The notes: generated by a model from the sequence alone, not told the origin. Positions 45,948 to 55,299 are shown, counted from the first letter of the stretch. The stretch: 64,000 bases of DNA from Skermanella rosea (GCF_016806835.2 NZ_CP086112.1:142001-206000), one strand, 5' to 3'. Numbers and translations are program-made.

Positions 45948-46295
45948 TGAGGCTGCCTATTCTTTACTTGGAAGAATCCTGGCTGAGCAAATTCCACGCG
46001 AATTTATTTGCAATGCACTCCGATGCGCAACGTCAATTACGTGGTAATAAACAAATTTCTTGGAACATTTGGAGAAAAATGCTCGTGAGCCACGCTTTGT
46101 GGGTCGAAAATCAGGGTAGGAAGAGCGTCAATCAGGGGACAGGAGTTTCTAGAGCGGCGAGCGTGAAACCGGAATCTAGAGGGTTCTCGGATGTCCCGCG
46201 GACGCTTCGGGCACGGCAGCGGCTTGGCGTGCGGGACATCCGAGAAGCCGGATTGAACTGAACCGCGGTTCAGGAGGCCTGCATTATGGGGATAG
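45948..46295. other. EPS operon upstream region
   Basis: About 350 bp between the first EPS gene and the ISL3 left end, with no supported gene. The stretch near the sugar transferase (45948-46080) is AT-rich and should hold the EPS promoter. A 16-bp inverted repeat lies farther out at 46184-46246. Confidence 0.5.
46184..46246. repeat. 16-bp perfect inverted repeat upstream of EPS operon
   Basis: TTCTCGGATGTCCCGC (46184-46199) and its exact reverse complement (46231-46246), separated by 31 bp. Could be a regulator-binding pair, a long hairpin or the ends of a tiny element. Confidence 0.8.
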
Positions 46296-46335
46296 TATGT
46301 AAAGGGCGGATGAAGCTTGGCCCTTCCGCATTCTC

Positions 46336-48117
46336 GATACCGCTGGCGAATTCTCTATGCGGTTTCAGGCATCATAAGGGCGGTGAATGCCGATCGGCGA
46401 GTTTGGGCGCGCGGTTCATCGATGAGCCAGCAATAGATGCGGCTCAGGTCAATGGCGGCGGCGATCAGGAGATGCTGCAAATGGGTTTTCGCCAATCCGA
46501 TATACCGCGAGCGTCGCAGGTCGAAGGCTCTGACGGCCTGTGAGATCGTCCCTTCGATGCCGGCCCGCTTGCCATACTGTTTGCGGAACTCCGCTGTTTT
46601 CTCCCGTTGCCGGGCTACCTGCAGGGCGATCTGAAGCTCCGGCATCTGCAGGGTCAATGTGCGCCGGACACCATCGGCGTCGATACAGTCAAGGCGATGA
46701 GGACAGATCCTGCAGGTTGAACTGGCAAAATTAACCCGGATCACCGGTTTGCCTCTGGGTTCCTGCATCGGAAACCAATTGGCACTAGTCTGCCCGGCCG
46801 GGCAGATCACCTGGCGCCGCTCCCAGTCGATGGTGAAGTCCTGCGCGGCAAAGCCTTTGTTCTCGCGCCCTCGGCGGTGATAATCGCCGCGCGTCGGTCC
46901 CAGCAGGTCAATGTCATACCGGGTGCGGCTGGACAGCAGGCGTTTGGCATCGACATAGCCGGTATCGGTCAGATGCACCGCCGGCAACAGGTTATCTGCG
47001 GCCAAGGCATCGTGGATCGGCTCAAGAGCATCGCTGTCAGCCACCGGTGCGGCAGTGGTCTCCACGTGGGTGATCAGGTGAGGCTGGTCGTCCTCGCAGC
47101 TCTCTGTGAGATGCACCTTGTAACCAATCCAGGAAATGCTGCGTTTTTTGGCGAGATGCGCTTCGGGATCATAAGGCGACGCGATGAACAGCGCCGACGG
47201 CGGCACCCCCTCCGCTTCGGTGCGCCAGTGGATGTCCGCCTCTGAGCGGTAGAATTGCTGGACCCAAACCTGCCGCATGATTTCAACGGCCGGAATGTGG
47301 CGGAGCCAGGGCTCGGTTTCGTAGGCATAGATGGCGTCGAGCAGCGCGTGCCCATCGGCGCCGATCTGCTCCGCATAGGCCTGGCGTTCATCCCTGCTCT
47401 TGGGCAGACGGTAGTCGTCGAACCGTCGGCCATAGCGCTCCAGCCACTCTGGTGGGCTGAGCCGACGCAGCCAATCGGGAGCACTCACGGCCAGGCTGTC
47501 GAGAGCATGCCGCATCGTTTCGCCGGCGCAGTCCAGACGATAGAGAGCTCGGATCATGCCAAGCACGTGCGTCGAGTCGGTTCGCTGACGCCCACGCGCC
47601 GCCAGCCATTTCCGCGCCCGGCACAAGTCCAGGATGGCATCAAGCAGGCGGCGCTCGGCCGAGCCTTCCACCAAACGGGTGCGGAACTCGCTCAGCACTG
47701 TGCTGTCGAAGCCGGGATCGCTCAATTCGAGTCCCAGCAGATACTTCCAGTCGATCCGGCTACGGACAGCCTCCGCCGCCTGGCGGTCCGACAAGCCATC
47801 GGCGAACTGCATGACGACTACCAGGGCCAGGCGCCAGGGCGCCTCGGCGGGCTGACCGCGGCTGGGATAAAGACCCACAAACATCTCATCGCTGTAGATC
47901 GTCCCCAACTCATCGCGCAGACTGAGCCAGGCATTGCCCTTGGGAAAGGCCGCCCTGGCTATCCGGACAGTCTCCTCAGGAACCGGGGCCATTTCCTTCG
48001 GCTGCAGCGACATCGAAGCCTCCACAGGCTATTCTCCAGAGCCAATACTTGGGTTTCCTATACGATCACTCCAACTGCCGGCCAAATGAAGCGCCTACGG
48101 AATTCGCCAGCGGTATC
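46336..48117 (-). mobile_element. IS1182-family element
   Basis: A 1782-bp element bounded by perfect 18-bp inverted repeats GATACCGCTGGCGAATTC (46336-46353) and its complement (48100-48117). It is flanked by the 6-bp direct repeat ATTCTC (46330-46335 and 48118-48123), a target duplication. Inserted in the left end of the ISL3 element. Confidence 0.93.
46355..48025 (-). CDS. IS1182-family transposase
   Basis: A 556-residue DDE transposase. N-terminal DUF772 region: FPKGNAWLSLRDELGTIYSD, VVVMQFADGLSDRQAAEAVR, DPGFDSTVLSEFRTRL. Catalytic positions are suggested by RQRTDSTHVLGMIR (Asp), LTDTGYVDAKRLLSS (Asp) and KRAGIEGTISQAVRAFDLRR (Glu). A Cys set (CRICPHRLDC) precedes the last part. Full length and uninterrupted; the truncated sister copy is at 29940-31151. 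Confidence 0.93.
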   Translation of the reverse strand: MEASMSLQPKEMAPVPEETVRIARAAFPKGNAWLSLRDELGTIYSDEMFVGLYPSRGQPAEAPWRLALVVVMQFADGLSDRQAAEAVRSRIDWKYLLGLELSDPGFDSTVLSEFRTRLVEGSAERRLLDAILDLCRARKWLAARGRQRTDSTHVLGMIRALYRLDCAGETMRHALDSLAVSAPDWLRRLSPPEWLERYGRRFDDYRLPKSRDERQAYAEQIGADGHALLDAIYAYETEPWLRHIPAVEIMRQVWVQQFYRSEADIHWRTEAEGVPPSALFIASPYDPEAHLAKKRSISWIGYKVHLTESCEDDQPHLITHVETTAAPVADSDALEPIHDALAADNLLPAVHLTDTGYVDAKRLLSSRTRYDIDLLGPTRGDYHRRGRENKGFAAQDFTIDWERRQVICPAGQTSANWFPMQEPRGKPVIRVNFASSTCRICPHRLDCIDADGVRRTLTLQMPELQIALQVARQREKTAEFRKQYGKRAGIEGTISQAVRAFDLRRSRYIGLAKTHLQHLLIAAAIDLSRIYCWLIDEPRAQTRRSAFTALMMPETA

Positions 48118-48167
48118 ATTCTCGGTGCAACGGGTCAGCTGAGCGGACGGATTTGATCGCGCCAGCA

Positions 48168-49790
48168 TCACGCTGCCTCGAGAACGCGATGGCGCAGCAG
48201 GTCAAATCCGGCACGCCCGCACATGGTGCGCTTGATTGTCTTCAAGTGGCAGATCTGCCCTTCCACCGGTCCGGTACTCCAGGACAGCGACAAGGCGGCC
48301 CGAACCGCGGCCAGGTCACGCCTCAGTCCGCCGACAAATCCGGCAAAGGTCGTCTTCTCAGCTGCGACAAGCCAGTCATCCAGTCGCTCCTCCTGCTGCT
48401 GGCGGATCATTGCGCGGAACTCCCTGGCCAGATCGATGAGGTGGGCGAGTTCAGCGGAACCGGCGATCAGGGCATCGACGAATCTCCGCTCCGTTTCGTC
48501 GATCTCGTCAGCATCGGCGACAACCAGCCAGGCCGCCCGCCGGCCGCTCGGAGTCTTCCACGCCGGTGCCGATCCGGCAGACTTAGGTGTGGCAGCTCGC
48601 AGCCGGCGGAGCCAGTCCCGCACGGTGCTCGCTCCGCCGGTAAAGCCACGCTCGCGGAGTTCTCGCCAGAGCCGAACCCCATTGTGGCAGCCTTCGTCCC
48701 AGCGCCGGCGCAGATAGTCGCCATGAACATCGACCGTGCTGTCTCCGGACGGCTGCTGCCAGCTCGGCAGCCGTCCGGCTTTCAACCAGTCGTGTACCGT
48801 GCCTCGGTCCAGACCGAGAGTGCGGGCGATCCGGCTCCTGGACCAGCCTTTCGCATCCAGGGCGACCACCTCGTCGAAACGAGCCTGCCGTGCTGCCCGC
48901 TTATCCAGGCTGTGCTGCTGACGCGTCGTTGGGGGTTTGGGTAAGACGATGGAAACTGGCGGACTTGCTGGTTTCACGGGTACTGGATCCGGTAACGCCA
49001 GAGCTGTGGCAGCCTTTGCGGCAGCGCGGATACCCCGATGGTGACGGTTGAGAGCGTTGCCCACGGCATCGCCCAGATTGCGCAGCAGGTGGAACCGGTC
49101 GGCAACCTGGATCGCCTGCGGAGCGCCGGTGCGAACGCCGTCGGCAAAGGCACCGGCCCGGTCGCGGGCGACGATCTCAACGCCGGGATGATCCTTCAGC
49201 CAGGCGGCGACGGTCTCAGCCGTGCGGTCGGGCAGCAGCTCGATCGGCCGGTTGGCACGCTCGAGATCAACGATAATGGCGCCGTAGCGCCTGCCACGGC
49301 GCCAGGCCCAGTCATCGATACCGATGACGCGCGCCGGCAGCGCCGGTTCGACCGGAACGGCCCGGATCAGACGCAGCAGGGTGTCGCCGCTGACCGGCAT
49401 GGCGAGCCGGCTCGCCAGGCGGGAGCCCAGTTCGCCGCCCGCACCCAGCGCCAGGGAACGCTGGACGTCGGCGAGCCGGATGGTGCGCCGTTTGCGATCC
49501 GGCACCGCCGCGGACAGGCGCTCGGCGAAGATCCGGCGCGGGCAGTCCGATTGGAGGCAGCAGAAGCGGCGGATCTGGAGGGACAGTGAGACGATGCGGC
49601 CCATCAGGGGAAGGTCGGCGACACGGCGGATGTAGCGGCCGTGAACCCGTCCCGACGGCATGGCGCACATCGAACAGCAGGCGGTCAGGTCAGCCGATCG
49701 GGCATGCACGGTGACGAGCCCGGAATTGACCTCGACACGGTCAACGACGATCCCGTCCGGCAACAGGGACAACAGGGGTTCGGTGATCAA
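48168..49790 (-). CDS. ISL3-family transposase
   Basis: A 540-residue transposase. N-terminal zinc-binding region with CCSMC and FCCLQSDCPRRIF, followed by the ISL3 catalytic core: VIGIDDWAWRRGRRYGAIIV, VARDRAGAFADG and the VADRFHLLRNLGDAVGNAL block. A helix-turn-helix insert (KGWSRSRIARTLGLDRGTVH) lies in the middle, typical of the long ISL3 forms. The end includes SWSTGPVEGQICHLKTIKRT with the late Glu. Intact, although IS1182 sits in the left terminus. Confidence 0.93.
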   Translation of the reverse strand: MITEPLLSLLPDGIVVDRVEVNSGLVTVHARSADLTACCSMCAMPSGRVHGRYIRRVADLPLMGRIVSLSLQIRRFCCLQSDCPRRIFAERLSAAVPDRKRRTIRLADVQRSLALGAGGELGSRLASRLAMPVSGDTLLRLIRAVPVEPALPARVIGIDDWAWRRGRRYGAIIVDLERANRPIELLPDRTAETVAAWLKDHPGVEIVARDRAGAFADGVRTGAPQAIQVADRFHLLRNLGDAVGNALNRHHRGIRAAAKAATALALPDPVPVKPASPPVSIVLPKPPTTRQQHSLDKRAARQARFDEVVALDAKGWSRSRIARTLGLDRGTVHDWLKAGRLPSWQQPSGDSTVDVHGDYLRRRWDEGCHNGVRLWRELRERGFTGGASTVRDWLRRLRAATPKSAGSAPAWKTPSGRRAAWLVVADADEIDETERRFVDALIAGSAELAHLIDLAREFRAMIRQQQEERLDDWLVAAEKTTFAGFVGGLRRDLAAVRAALSLSWSTGPVEGQICHLKTIKRTMCGRAGFDLLRHRVLEAA

Positions 49791-50145
49791 GAGCGATACA
49801 GGTTGAGAGGGAGCTGATGCCCTTTATGTGAGCATCCCAGCAGCTCTCCGCATCAAGCTCCACCGAGTTTGCGGAAGGGCCAGTATTCACCCGGCACTTA
49901 CATAGTACGCTTTGCGGGTGGCTGGCGGCAGGCGGAAGGGCCGGGCATGGCGGCCGATCGGGCGCGTGGGCCGGCGCAATGGACCGACGAACGGACGGGA
50001 CGGACCGGCGCGTGACGGTGCCGGTGGCGGCTGGAGGGCCTGCCCCGGCGTTCAGGGTGGTCCCCGGCGCACCGGTCCGCTTTCCCGAGGCGGTCGGGCG
50101 GCACAGGCTTGGCCGATGATCCGGTGGGGCAGAGGGCGAGGACGG

Positions 50146-51339
50146 TCATGACGTGTCGGGCCAGGGCGGCGGGCTTGGCCGCGCGGGGCGGGCCAGGACG
50201 CCCAGGGGCATCATCGGGCCGGCGCAGCACGGGCAGACGTCGAGCGAGCGTCCGGTCAGCCGGCGGTAGCGCTCGCGGTAGTCGTCCGCCGGATGGGCCG
50301 GCTCGGGCGGCGGGGCCGCGAGCAGCCGGCGGCACAGCGCCAGCTTGTCGGCGCGATGGCCGTTGGCCAGGAAGCCGAAGTGGCGGATGCGGTGGAACCC
50401 GGCCGGCAGGACGTGGAGCAGGAAACGCCGGATGAACTCGCCGGCCTCCAGGCTCATCACCTTGGCCTTGGCGTGGCGCCGGTAGTCCTTCCAGCGGAAG
50501 CGGACCCGGCCGTCCTCGAGGTCGAGCAGGCGGCTGTTGGTCAGGGCGACGCGGTGGGTGTAGCGGCCGAGGTAGGCCAGGACCTGCTCGGGGCCGCCGA
50601 ACGGCGGCTTGGCGTAGACCACCCATTCGGCCTGGCGCAACGGCGCGAGGTGGCGGGCGAAGGCATCCGGGTCGGCCAACCCGGCCAGATCAGAGAAGAA
50701 GCGCAGCGTCCCGGCCGCGAACGCGGCGTCGAGCCGCTCCAGGAAGAGCCGGCGGAACAGCCGGGACATGACCCGCACCGGCAGGAAGAAGCCGGGCCGG
50801 CAGGCGACCCACCGGCCGCCGCCGGGGGCCGGGCCACCGCCCGGCACGATGCAGTGGACGTGAGGGTGGTGCTGCAGGGCCTGCCCCCAGGTGTGCAGCA
50901 CGGCGATGCCGCCGACCTCGGCGCCCAGGTGCCTCGGGTCGGCCGCCAGGGTGCGCAGCGTCTCGGCCGCCGCCCGGAACAGGATGGCGTAGACCACCGC
51001 CTTGTTCTGGAAGGCGATCTCGGCGACCGGCGCGGGCACGGTGAAGACGACGTGGAAGTACGGCACCGGCAGCAGGTCGGCCTGGCGGTCCTCCAGCCAC
51101 TGGGCGCGCGCCAAGCCCTGGCACTTCGGGCAGTGCCGGTTGCGGCACGAGTTGTAGGCGACGCGGACGTGGCCGCACCGCCCGCAGCCCTCGACGTGGC
51201 CGCCCAGCGCCGCGGTCCGGCACGCCTCGATGGCGGCCATGACCCGGCCCTGGTCGCCGCTCACGTGGCCGGCGTGGGCGGCGCGCCAGTCGGCGCCGTG
51301 GCGGCGGAAGATGTCCGCCACCTCCAGCGGGGCGGCCAC
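50146..51339 (-). CDS. IS91-family HUH transposase
   Basis: A 397-residue rolling-circle transposase. An N-terminal zinc-binding domain (CGRCGHVRVAYNSCRNRHC then CQ) precedes the HUH motif HHPHVHCIVPGGG, in which the histidines bind the metal. The catalytic Tyr is expected in YLGRYTHRVALTNSRLL. The C-terminal CPCC is a second Cys pair. Appears intact. Confidence 0.93.
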   Translation of the reverse strand: MAAPLEVADIFRRHGADWRAAHAGHVSGDQGRVMAAIEACRTAALGGHVEGCGRCGHVRVAYNSCRNRHCPKCQGLARAQWLEDRQADLLPVPYFHVVFTVPAPVAEIAFQNKAVVYAILFRAAAETLRTLAADPRHLGAEVGGIAVLHTWGQALQHHPHVHCIVPGGGPAPGGGRWVACRPGFFLPVRVMSRLFRRLFLERLDAAFAAGTLRFFSDLAGLADPDAFARHLAPLRQAEWVVYAKPPFGGPEQVLAYLGRYTHRVALTNSRLLDLEDGRVRFRWKDYRRHAKAKVMSLEAGEFIRRFLLHVLPAGFHRIRHFGFLANGHRADKLALCRRLLAAPPPEPAHPADDYRERYRRLTGRSLDVCPCCAGPMMPLGVLARPARPSPPPWPDTS

Positions 51340-51342
51340 CGC

Positions 51343-52203
51343 TCAGCCCGGCGGCACGACCTCCAGGCGCAGGCGGTCGAGCGGGCTGGCCGTCTTCTGG
51401 ATCGTGCTGCTGGAGACCTGGGTGTAACGCGCGGTCGTCGAGATGTTGGTGTGCCCGAGCAGCACCTGGATGATGCGGATGTCGGCGCCGCCCTCGAGCA
51501 GGTGGGTGGCGAAGCTGTGGCGCAGGGTGTGGACGGTGACGCGCTTGGCCAGCCCGGCGGCCTCGCGCGCCGAGCGGCAGGCGGCGTGGAGCACCGTCTG
51601 GTCGATCGGGCGGTCCTGGTCGCGCCCCGGGAACAGCCAGTGGCACGGCTTGGCCAGGCGCCAGTAGGTGCGCAGGATGGCGAGCAGTTGGGCCGACAGC
51701 ATGACGTAGCGGTCCTTGCGCCCCTTGCCCTGCTCGACGCGGATCAGCATGCGCGCGCTGTCGATGTCGGCGACCTTGAGGGCGACCACCTCGGAGACCC
51801 GCAGCCCGGCGGCATAGGCGGTGGTCAGGGCGGTCCGGCTCTTCAGGCTGGGCACCGCCTCCAGGAAGCGGACGACCTCGTCGGTGCTGAGCACGACCGG
51901 CAGCCGACGCGGTTCGCGGGCGTAGGCGATGCGCTCCGGGATCTCCGGGCGGCCCAGCGTCACGCCGTAGAAGAAGCGCAGGGCGGCCACCGTCTGGTTC
52001 AGCGTCGCCCATGCAACACCCTGGGCCGCCAGATGGATCTGGTAGGTCCGGACATCCTCCAGGTCGAGGCGGTCGGGCGACCGGCCGAAGAAACGGCTGA
52101 ACTTGGAAACCGCGTGGAGGTAGGATTGCTGGGTCGCCGGCGACAGGTTGCGGAGCGTCATGTCCTCGACCATCCGGCGGCGCAGGGGGCTCATCTCGGC
52201 CAT
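51343..52203 (-). CDS. Tyrosine recombinase of the IS91 element
   Basis: A 286-residue XerC/D-like recombinase. SAM-like core-binding domain (about 15-100: LSPATQQSYLHAVSKFSRFF), then the catalytic residues Arg in AAGLRVSEVVAL, Lys in GKGRKDR, HTLRHSFATHL (HxxR), GHTNISTTARYTQV (His and nucleophilic Tyr). Many proteobacterial IS91 elements carry such a gene upstream of the transposase; its role in transposition is not settled. Intact. Confidence 0.92.
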   Translation of the reverse strand: MAEMSPLRRRMVEDMTLRNLSPATQQSYLHAVSKFSRFFGRSPDRLDLEDVRTYQIHLAAQGVAWATLNQTVAALRFFYGVTLGRPEIPERIAYAREPRRLPVVLSTDEVVRFLEAVPSLKSRTALTTAYAAGLRVSEVVALKVADIDSARMLIRVEQGKGRKDRYVMLSAQLLAILRTYWRLAKPCHWLFPGRDQDRPIDQTVLHAACRSAREAAGLAKRVTVHTLRHSFATHLLEGGADIRIIQVLLGHTNISTTARYTQVSSSTIQKTASPLDRLRLEVVPPG

Positions 52204-52290
52204 CTGGGGATCTCCTGCTGTGAGAGGTGGGCTTCGACAACCGCATCCTCTCAGGCAGGAGGCTCTCCGACACTTACCCCATTCGCCGAA

Positions 52291-52518
52291 TACCGCGGCA
52301 GCGGTTTAGTTCAATCGATCTTGCGCTCTGGGCTGAGCTGTGATTCATCGTTATTGGAGGTGGATCATGAGGCAGGGCTATTGGTCGGATCTTCGTACCC
52401 GGATTATCGGAGCGATCAAGACCGGGAGTTGATGTCGAGCGGCGGTTCGGCGTCAGCGCGAGCACGAGCATCCGGCTGGCGCAACGGAAGGCCGCGACCG
52501 GCTCGCTGGAGCCGGCGG
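52291..52518 (+). pseudogene. IS630-family transposase N-terminal remnant
   Basis: After TTGGAGGTGGATC the ATG at 52367 opens MRQGYWSDLRTRIIGAIKTG, hits a stop, and resumes one frame over as ERRFGVSASTSIRLAQRKAA then TGSLEPAG, the helix-turn-helix start of IS630 transposases. It ends where IS256-type sequence begins, so it is frameshifted and truncated. Confidence 0.7.
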
Positions 52519-52712
52519 GGGACTATCGGGAATTTCGTGCTTGGCGGGGTTATCCTGAAACAGAAGGAGACCCTGAATGGCCCGACGCGAAGATCCTGTT
52601 GTTCCCGACGCGATCCTTGACCAACTGTTGGCTGGAGCCGATGCGAAGACGGCATTCGACTAGAACGGCTTGCTCGACCGGCTGAAGAAGGCGGTGACGG
52701 AGCGAGCGCTGA
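52519..52712 (+). pseudogene. IS256-type transposase 5' fragment
   Basis: ATG at 52577 after GAAACAGAAGGAGACCCTGA begins MARREDPVVPDAILDQLLAG then ADAKTAFD, a stop codon, and NGLLDRLKKAVTERAL in the same frame. This is the N-terminus of IS256-family transposases of the MARR-type group, with a nonsense codon, cut off after about 45 codons. The left flank probably contains the element's terminal repeat. Confidence 0.7.
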
Positions 52713-52719
52713 TGGCTGC

Positions 52720-53772
52720 GCGTCCTGAACGAGTTGAAGAACCGATGATGTTGGTGCAGGCCAAGGAGCGACGTAATTCCTTGGGCAGGCCCAGGCGGAC
52801 GACACACAGGATCTCATCCAGGCCCTCCAGGATGGTGGCGGTGATACCGGGCCACTCCTTGTCCAGCCGCCGCGCCAGGTTCCGGATCAGCTGCTCGGCC
52901 CGGACGGCATCCTCCATCTCCCAGGCCTGCCGGAGAGCCTTGCGCACCGTGGCGTGCGCCTCCCTGGGCAGACGCTCGGCGATGTTCCTGGCCTTGTGAA
53001 CCTGGCAGCGCTGGATCGGCGTGTTCCTGCCAAAGGTGCGGCGGATCGCCTTGGACAGGGCCCTGGCGCCGTCGATGATGAACAGCCGCACCACCGCCGG
53101 GTCGAGGCCGCGCTCGACCAGGTTGTCGAGCAGCGCCTGAACCGTGGCGGCATTTTCGGTGGCCCCCTCAACCAGCCCCAGCGGGTGCTTCTCGCCCGTG
53201 GCATCGATGCCGACCGCCGCGACCAGGATCAGGTCCTCCTGGACGTGCAGGCCGTCGATCTGGATCGCCAGCAGGTCCAGAGACGACAGGTCGCTTGCCA
53301 GCCAGTCCTTCAGCTTCGCGCTCGACAGCGCCACGAACTTGCGCGACACCGCCGACTTCGAGGTGCCGTCGCCCCGGGCCGAGGCGACATCGCCATCGGG
53401 CAGGCGAACCGAGCGCCGGAACCGCCGGGTCGAGACGTTGATCAGCATCTGGTTCATCGCCCAGCGGCCCAGCCAGTCCTCGCGCTGGCCCGCGGCGAGG
53501 CTGGGAAGCTCCAGCTCCTGCTGGCCATCCGGCGTCCGAACCCGCGGCCGGTCGATGTCGACCCGGCCGCCATGAAAAGCCACCGGGCTCCTGGCCTTTC
53601 CCCAGCGGCGACCCTGCCGGTCCTCATGGCGCTGGTGGCGCTCGCCGCACAGATCGGCGGCCTCTTCCTCCAGAAGATCCTGGAACGCTTCGATCCCCGC
53701 CAGCAGACAGAAATTCTCAAAGCTGCTCCGAACCTCCTGGAAGGCCGCCTTGGCAGCGTGACAGGATGACAT
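52720..53772 (-). pseudogene. IS256-type transposase, C-terminally truncated
   Basis: About 345 residues of a Mutator-type transposase starting at ATG 53772 (MSSCHAAKAAFQEVRSSFEN). The two Asp residues are in LLAIQIDGLHVQED and LFIIDGARALSKAI, and RCQVHKARNIAERLP is typical. The sequence ends at LACTNII, exactly where the family's catalytic Glu motif (TNxIE) should follow; instead it runs into the inverted 5' fragment of another IS256. It lacks the Glu and is not expected to be active. The open frame upstream to 53895 is IS3-derived. Confidence 0.85.
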
Positions 53773-53860
53773 GGCTAGCCTCGGGCTTCTGTGACGGCGA
53801 GGTCGGTGTCGTCGGTCGCCTTGAACCGCACCGGGATTCCCGGAGGCCGATTTGGTTGAT

Positions 53861-54766
53861 TCACGCCGCCCTGGCGCCGTCCTCGGTTTGAGCATAGTAG
53901 CGTGCTTCGGCCTCGGCGGGTGGAATGTTGCCGATGGGTTCGAGCAGGCGCCGGTGGTTGAACCAGTTGACCCATTCCAAGGTGGCGAACTCGACGGCTT
54001 CCAAGTTGCGCCATGGCCCTCGGCGTCGGATCACCTCGGTCTTGTAGAGGCCGTTGATCGTCTCGGCCAAGGCGTTGTCATAGGAATCGCCGACGCTGCC
54101 GACCGACGGCTCGACACCGGCCTCGGCCAAGTGCTCGGTGTAGCGAATGCTGACATATTGCGACCCGCGGTCGGAATGGTGGATGAGGCCGCTGCCTTTG
54201 GCCGGACGGCGGTCGTGAAGCGCCTGCTCCAGGGCATCCAGGACAAATCCGGCGTGTGCGGTGCGCGAGACCCGCCAGCCGACAATCCGCCGGGCAAACG
54301 TGTCGATGACGAAGGCCACGTAAACGAAGCCTTGCCATGTCGCCACAAACGTGAAATCCGCGACCCACAAGGCGTTCGGGCAGGACGCCTGGAACTGGCG
54401 GTTCACCCGGTCGAGCGGACACGGTGCCGCCCGGTCGCTGATCGTCGTCCGCACCGTCTTGCCGCGTGTCACCCCCTTCAGCCCCATACGCCGCATCAGC
54501 CGGGCCACTGTGCAACGCGCCACGTCAAGGCCTTCCCGCCGCAACTGCCGCCAGACCTTCCTGACCCCGTAGACCTGGAAGTTCCCGTCCCAGATCCGCC
54601 GGATAGCCACGCTGAGTTCCGCATCGCTTCGCCAGCGGGCCGGCGCCTTTGACGGGTCAGTCCGCAGGGCGGCATGGGCGTGATAAGTTGACGGGGCGAT
54701 CGGCAGCACTTTGCAGATCGGCTCGACCCCGTGGACGGCGCGCTGCTCGTCGATGAAGGCGATCAT
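53861..54766 (-). CDS. IS3 orfB transposase (copy B)
   Basis: About 301-residue DDE subunit from ATG 54766, the same sequence as copy A, with the Asp-Asp-Glu motifs [17 protein letters not shown] and [13 protein letters not shown]. Intact; probably expressed as OrfAB by frameshifting. Confidence 0.9.
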   Translation of the reverse strand: MIAFIDEQRAVHGVEPICKVLPIAPSTYHAHAALRTDPSKAPARWRSDAELSVAIRRIWDGNFQVYGVRKVWRQLRREGLDVARCTVARLMRRMGLKGVTRGKTVRTTISDRAAPCPLDRVNRQFQASCPNALWVADFTFVATWQGFVYVAFVIDTFARRIVGWRVSRTAHAGFVLDALEQALHDRRPAKGSGLIHHSDRGSQYVSIRYTEHLAEAGVEPSVGSVGDSYDNALAETINGLYKTEVIRRRGPWRNLEAVEFATLEWVNWFNHRRLLEPIGNIPPAEAEARYYAQTEDGARAA

Positions 54767-55092
54767 TTCCTGAACGGGCGGTCGAGCTCCGCCTGGGCAA
54801 AATACGCCGATGCCTTGCGAAGGATCTCGTTCGCCTGGCGCAGTTCCCGGACCTCGCGCTCCAGCGCCTTGATCCGCTCCTGCTCGTCCGTCGTCGGGCC
54901 GGGCCGTTTCCCCTGGTCGCGCTCGGCCTGCCGGACCCAGCCCCGCAGCGTCTCCGCCGTGCAGCCGATCTTCGCCGCGATCGAGCTGATCGCCGCCCAC
55001 TGCGACGCGTGCTCGCCTTCGTGATCGAACACCATCCGAACCGCGCGTTCGCGGATTTCAGGGGCGTACTTGGGTGATGCCTGTTTCGTCAT
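54763..55092 (-). CDS. IS3 orfA (copy B)
   Basis: 109-residue OrfA, the same sequence as the copy at 29557-29886: an N-terminal helix-turn-helix and a leucine-zipper tail. ATGA overlap with orfB. Confidence 0.9.
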   Translation of the reverse strand: MTKQASPKYAPEIRERAVRMVFDHEGEHASQWAAISSIAAKIGCTAETLRGWVRQAERDQGKRPGPTTDEQERIKALEREVRELRQANEILRKASAYFAQAELDRPFRK

Positions 55093-55299
55093 GATGACCC
55101 CAGTCTCTCAAGAAATGGGGCCTCCGGTAAACCCGGCGCGGTTCACCTCATCCGGTGCGCAGGAGATCGGTTGGCGGCGTTGCTGCCGGATCGGTGTCAC
55201 GTATTCGTAGGACTGAGCCAACACGCAGCCACTCAGCCGGGTCGTCTCGAAATGCACCCGGATCCTGACTTGGGGGCGATCTTGCGCGCGGCGTCCCAT

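Larger units (their letters stand above)
46296..49904 (-). mobile_element. ISL3-family element, interrupted by IS1182
   Basis: Terminal inverted repeats of about 35 bp: left 46296-46330 (TATGTAAAGGGCGGATGAAG...) and right 49870-49904 (reversed, TATGTAAGTGCCGGGTGAAT...), both ending in GGCCCTTCCGCA. The transposase is at 48168-49790. An IS1182 element is inserted just inside the left repeat. I found no convincing 8-bp target duplication around the outer ends. Confidence 0.85.
49905..52290 (-). mobile_element. IS91-family element with companion tyrosine recombinase
   Basis: Two genes 3 bp apart, a tyrosine recombinase followed by an HUH transposase, with GC-rich non-coding flanks: 49905-50145 on one side and 52204-52290 on the other. 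IS91 elements lack inverted repeats, so the ends are approximate; the right end is probably near CCATTCGCCGAATAC (52279-52293). Confidence 0.8.
53822..55145 (-). mobile_element. IS3-family element, copy B
   Basis: 1324 bp, matching copy A (28616-29939) almost base for base, with the same terminal repeats. It is flanked by the 3-bp target duplication CCT (53819-53821 and 55146-55148), showing a clean transposition here. It splits the 65-codon gene. Being in the same orientation as copy A, it could recombine with it and delete or circularise the 25.2 kb between them. Confidence 0.93.
53775..55299 (-). pseudogene. 65-codon small gene interrupted by IS3 copy B
   Basis: On the minus strand the ATG at 55299 starts MGRRAQDRPQVRIRVHFETT, continuing to CAPDE at 55147, where IS3 copy B begins. 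Removing the IS and one 3-bp duplication (CCT) continues in frame as ATDDTDLAVTEARG and a stop at 53775-53777, two bases before the IS256-type transposase ATG. The rebuilt 65-residue protein has a basic, beta-rich start and an acidic tail. Function unknown; coupling to the transposase suggests an accessory gene. Confidence 0.65.

Noticed and set aside
50293-52620. 775-residue plus-strand frame and a 527-residue minus frame across the IS91 element
   Set aside because: Antisense or alternative-frame shadows of the IS91 transposase and recombinase; no domain is recognisable.
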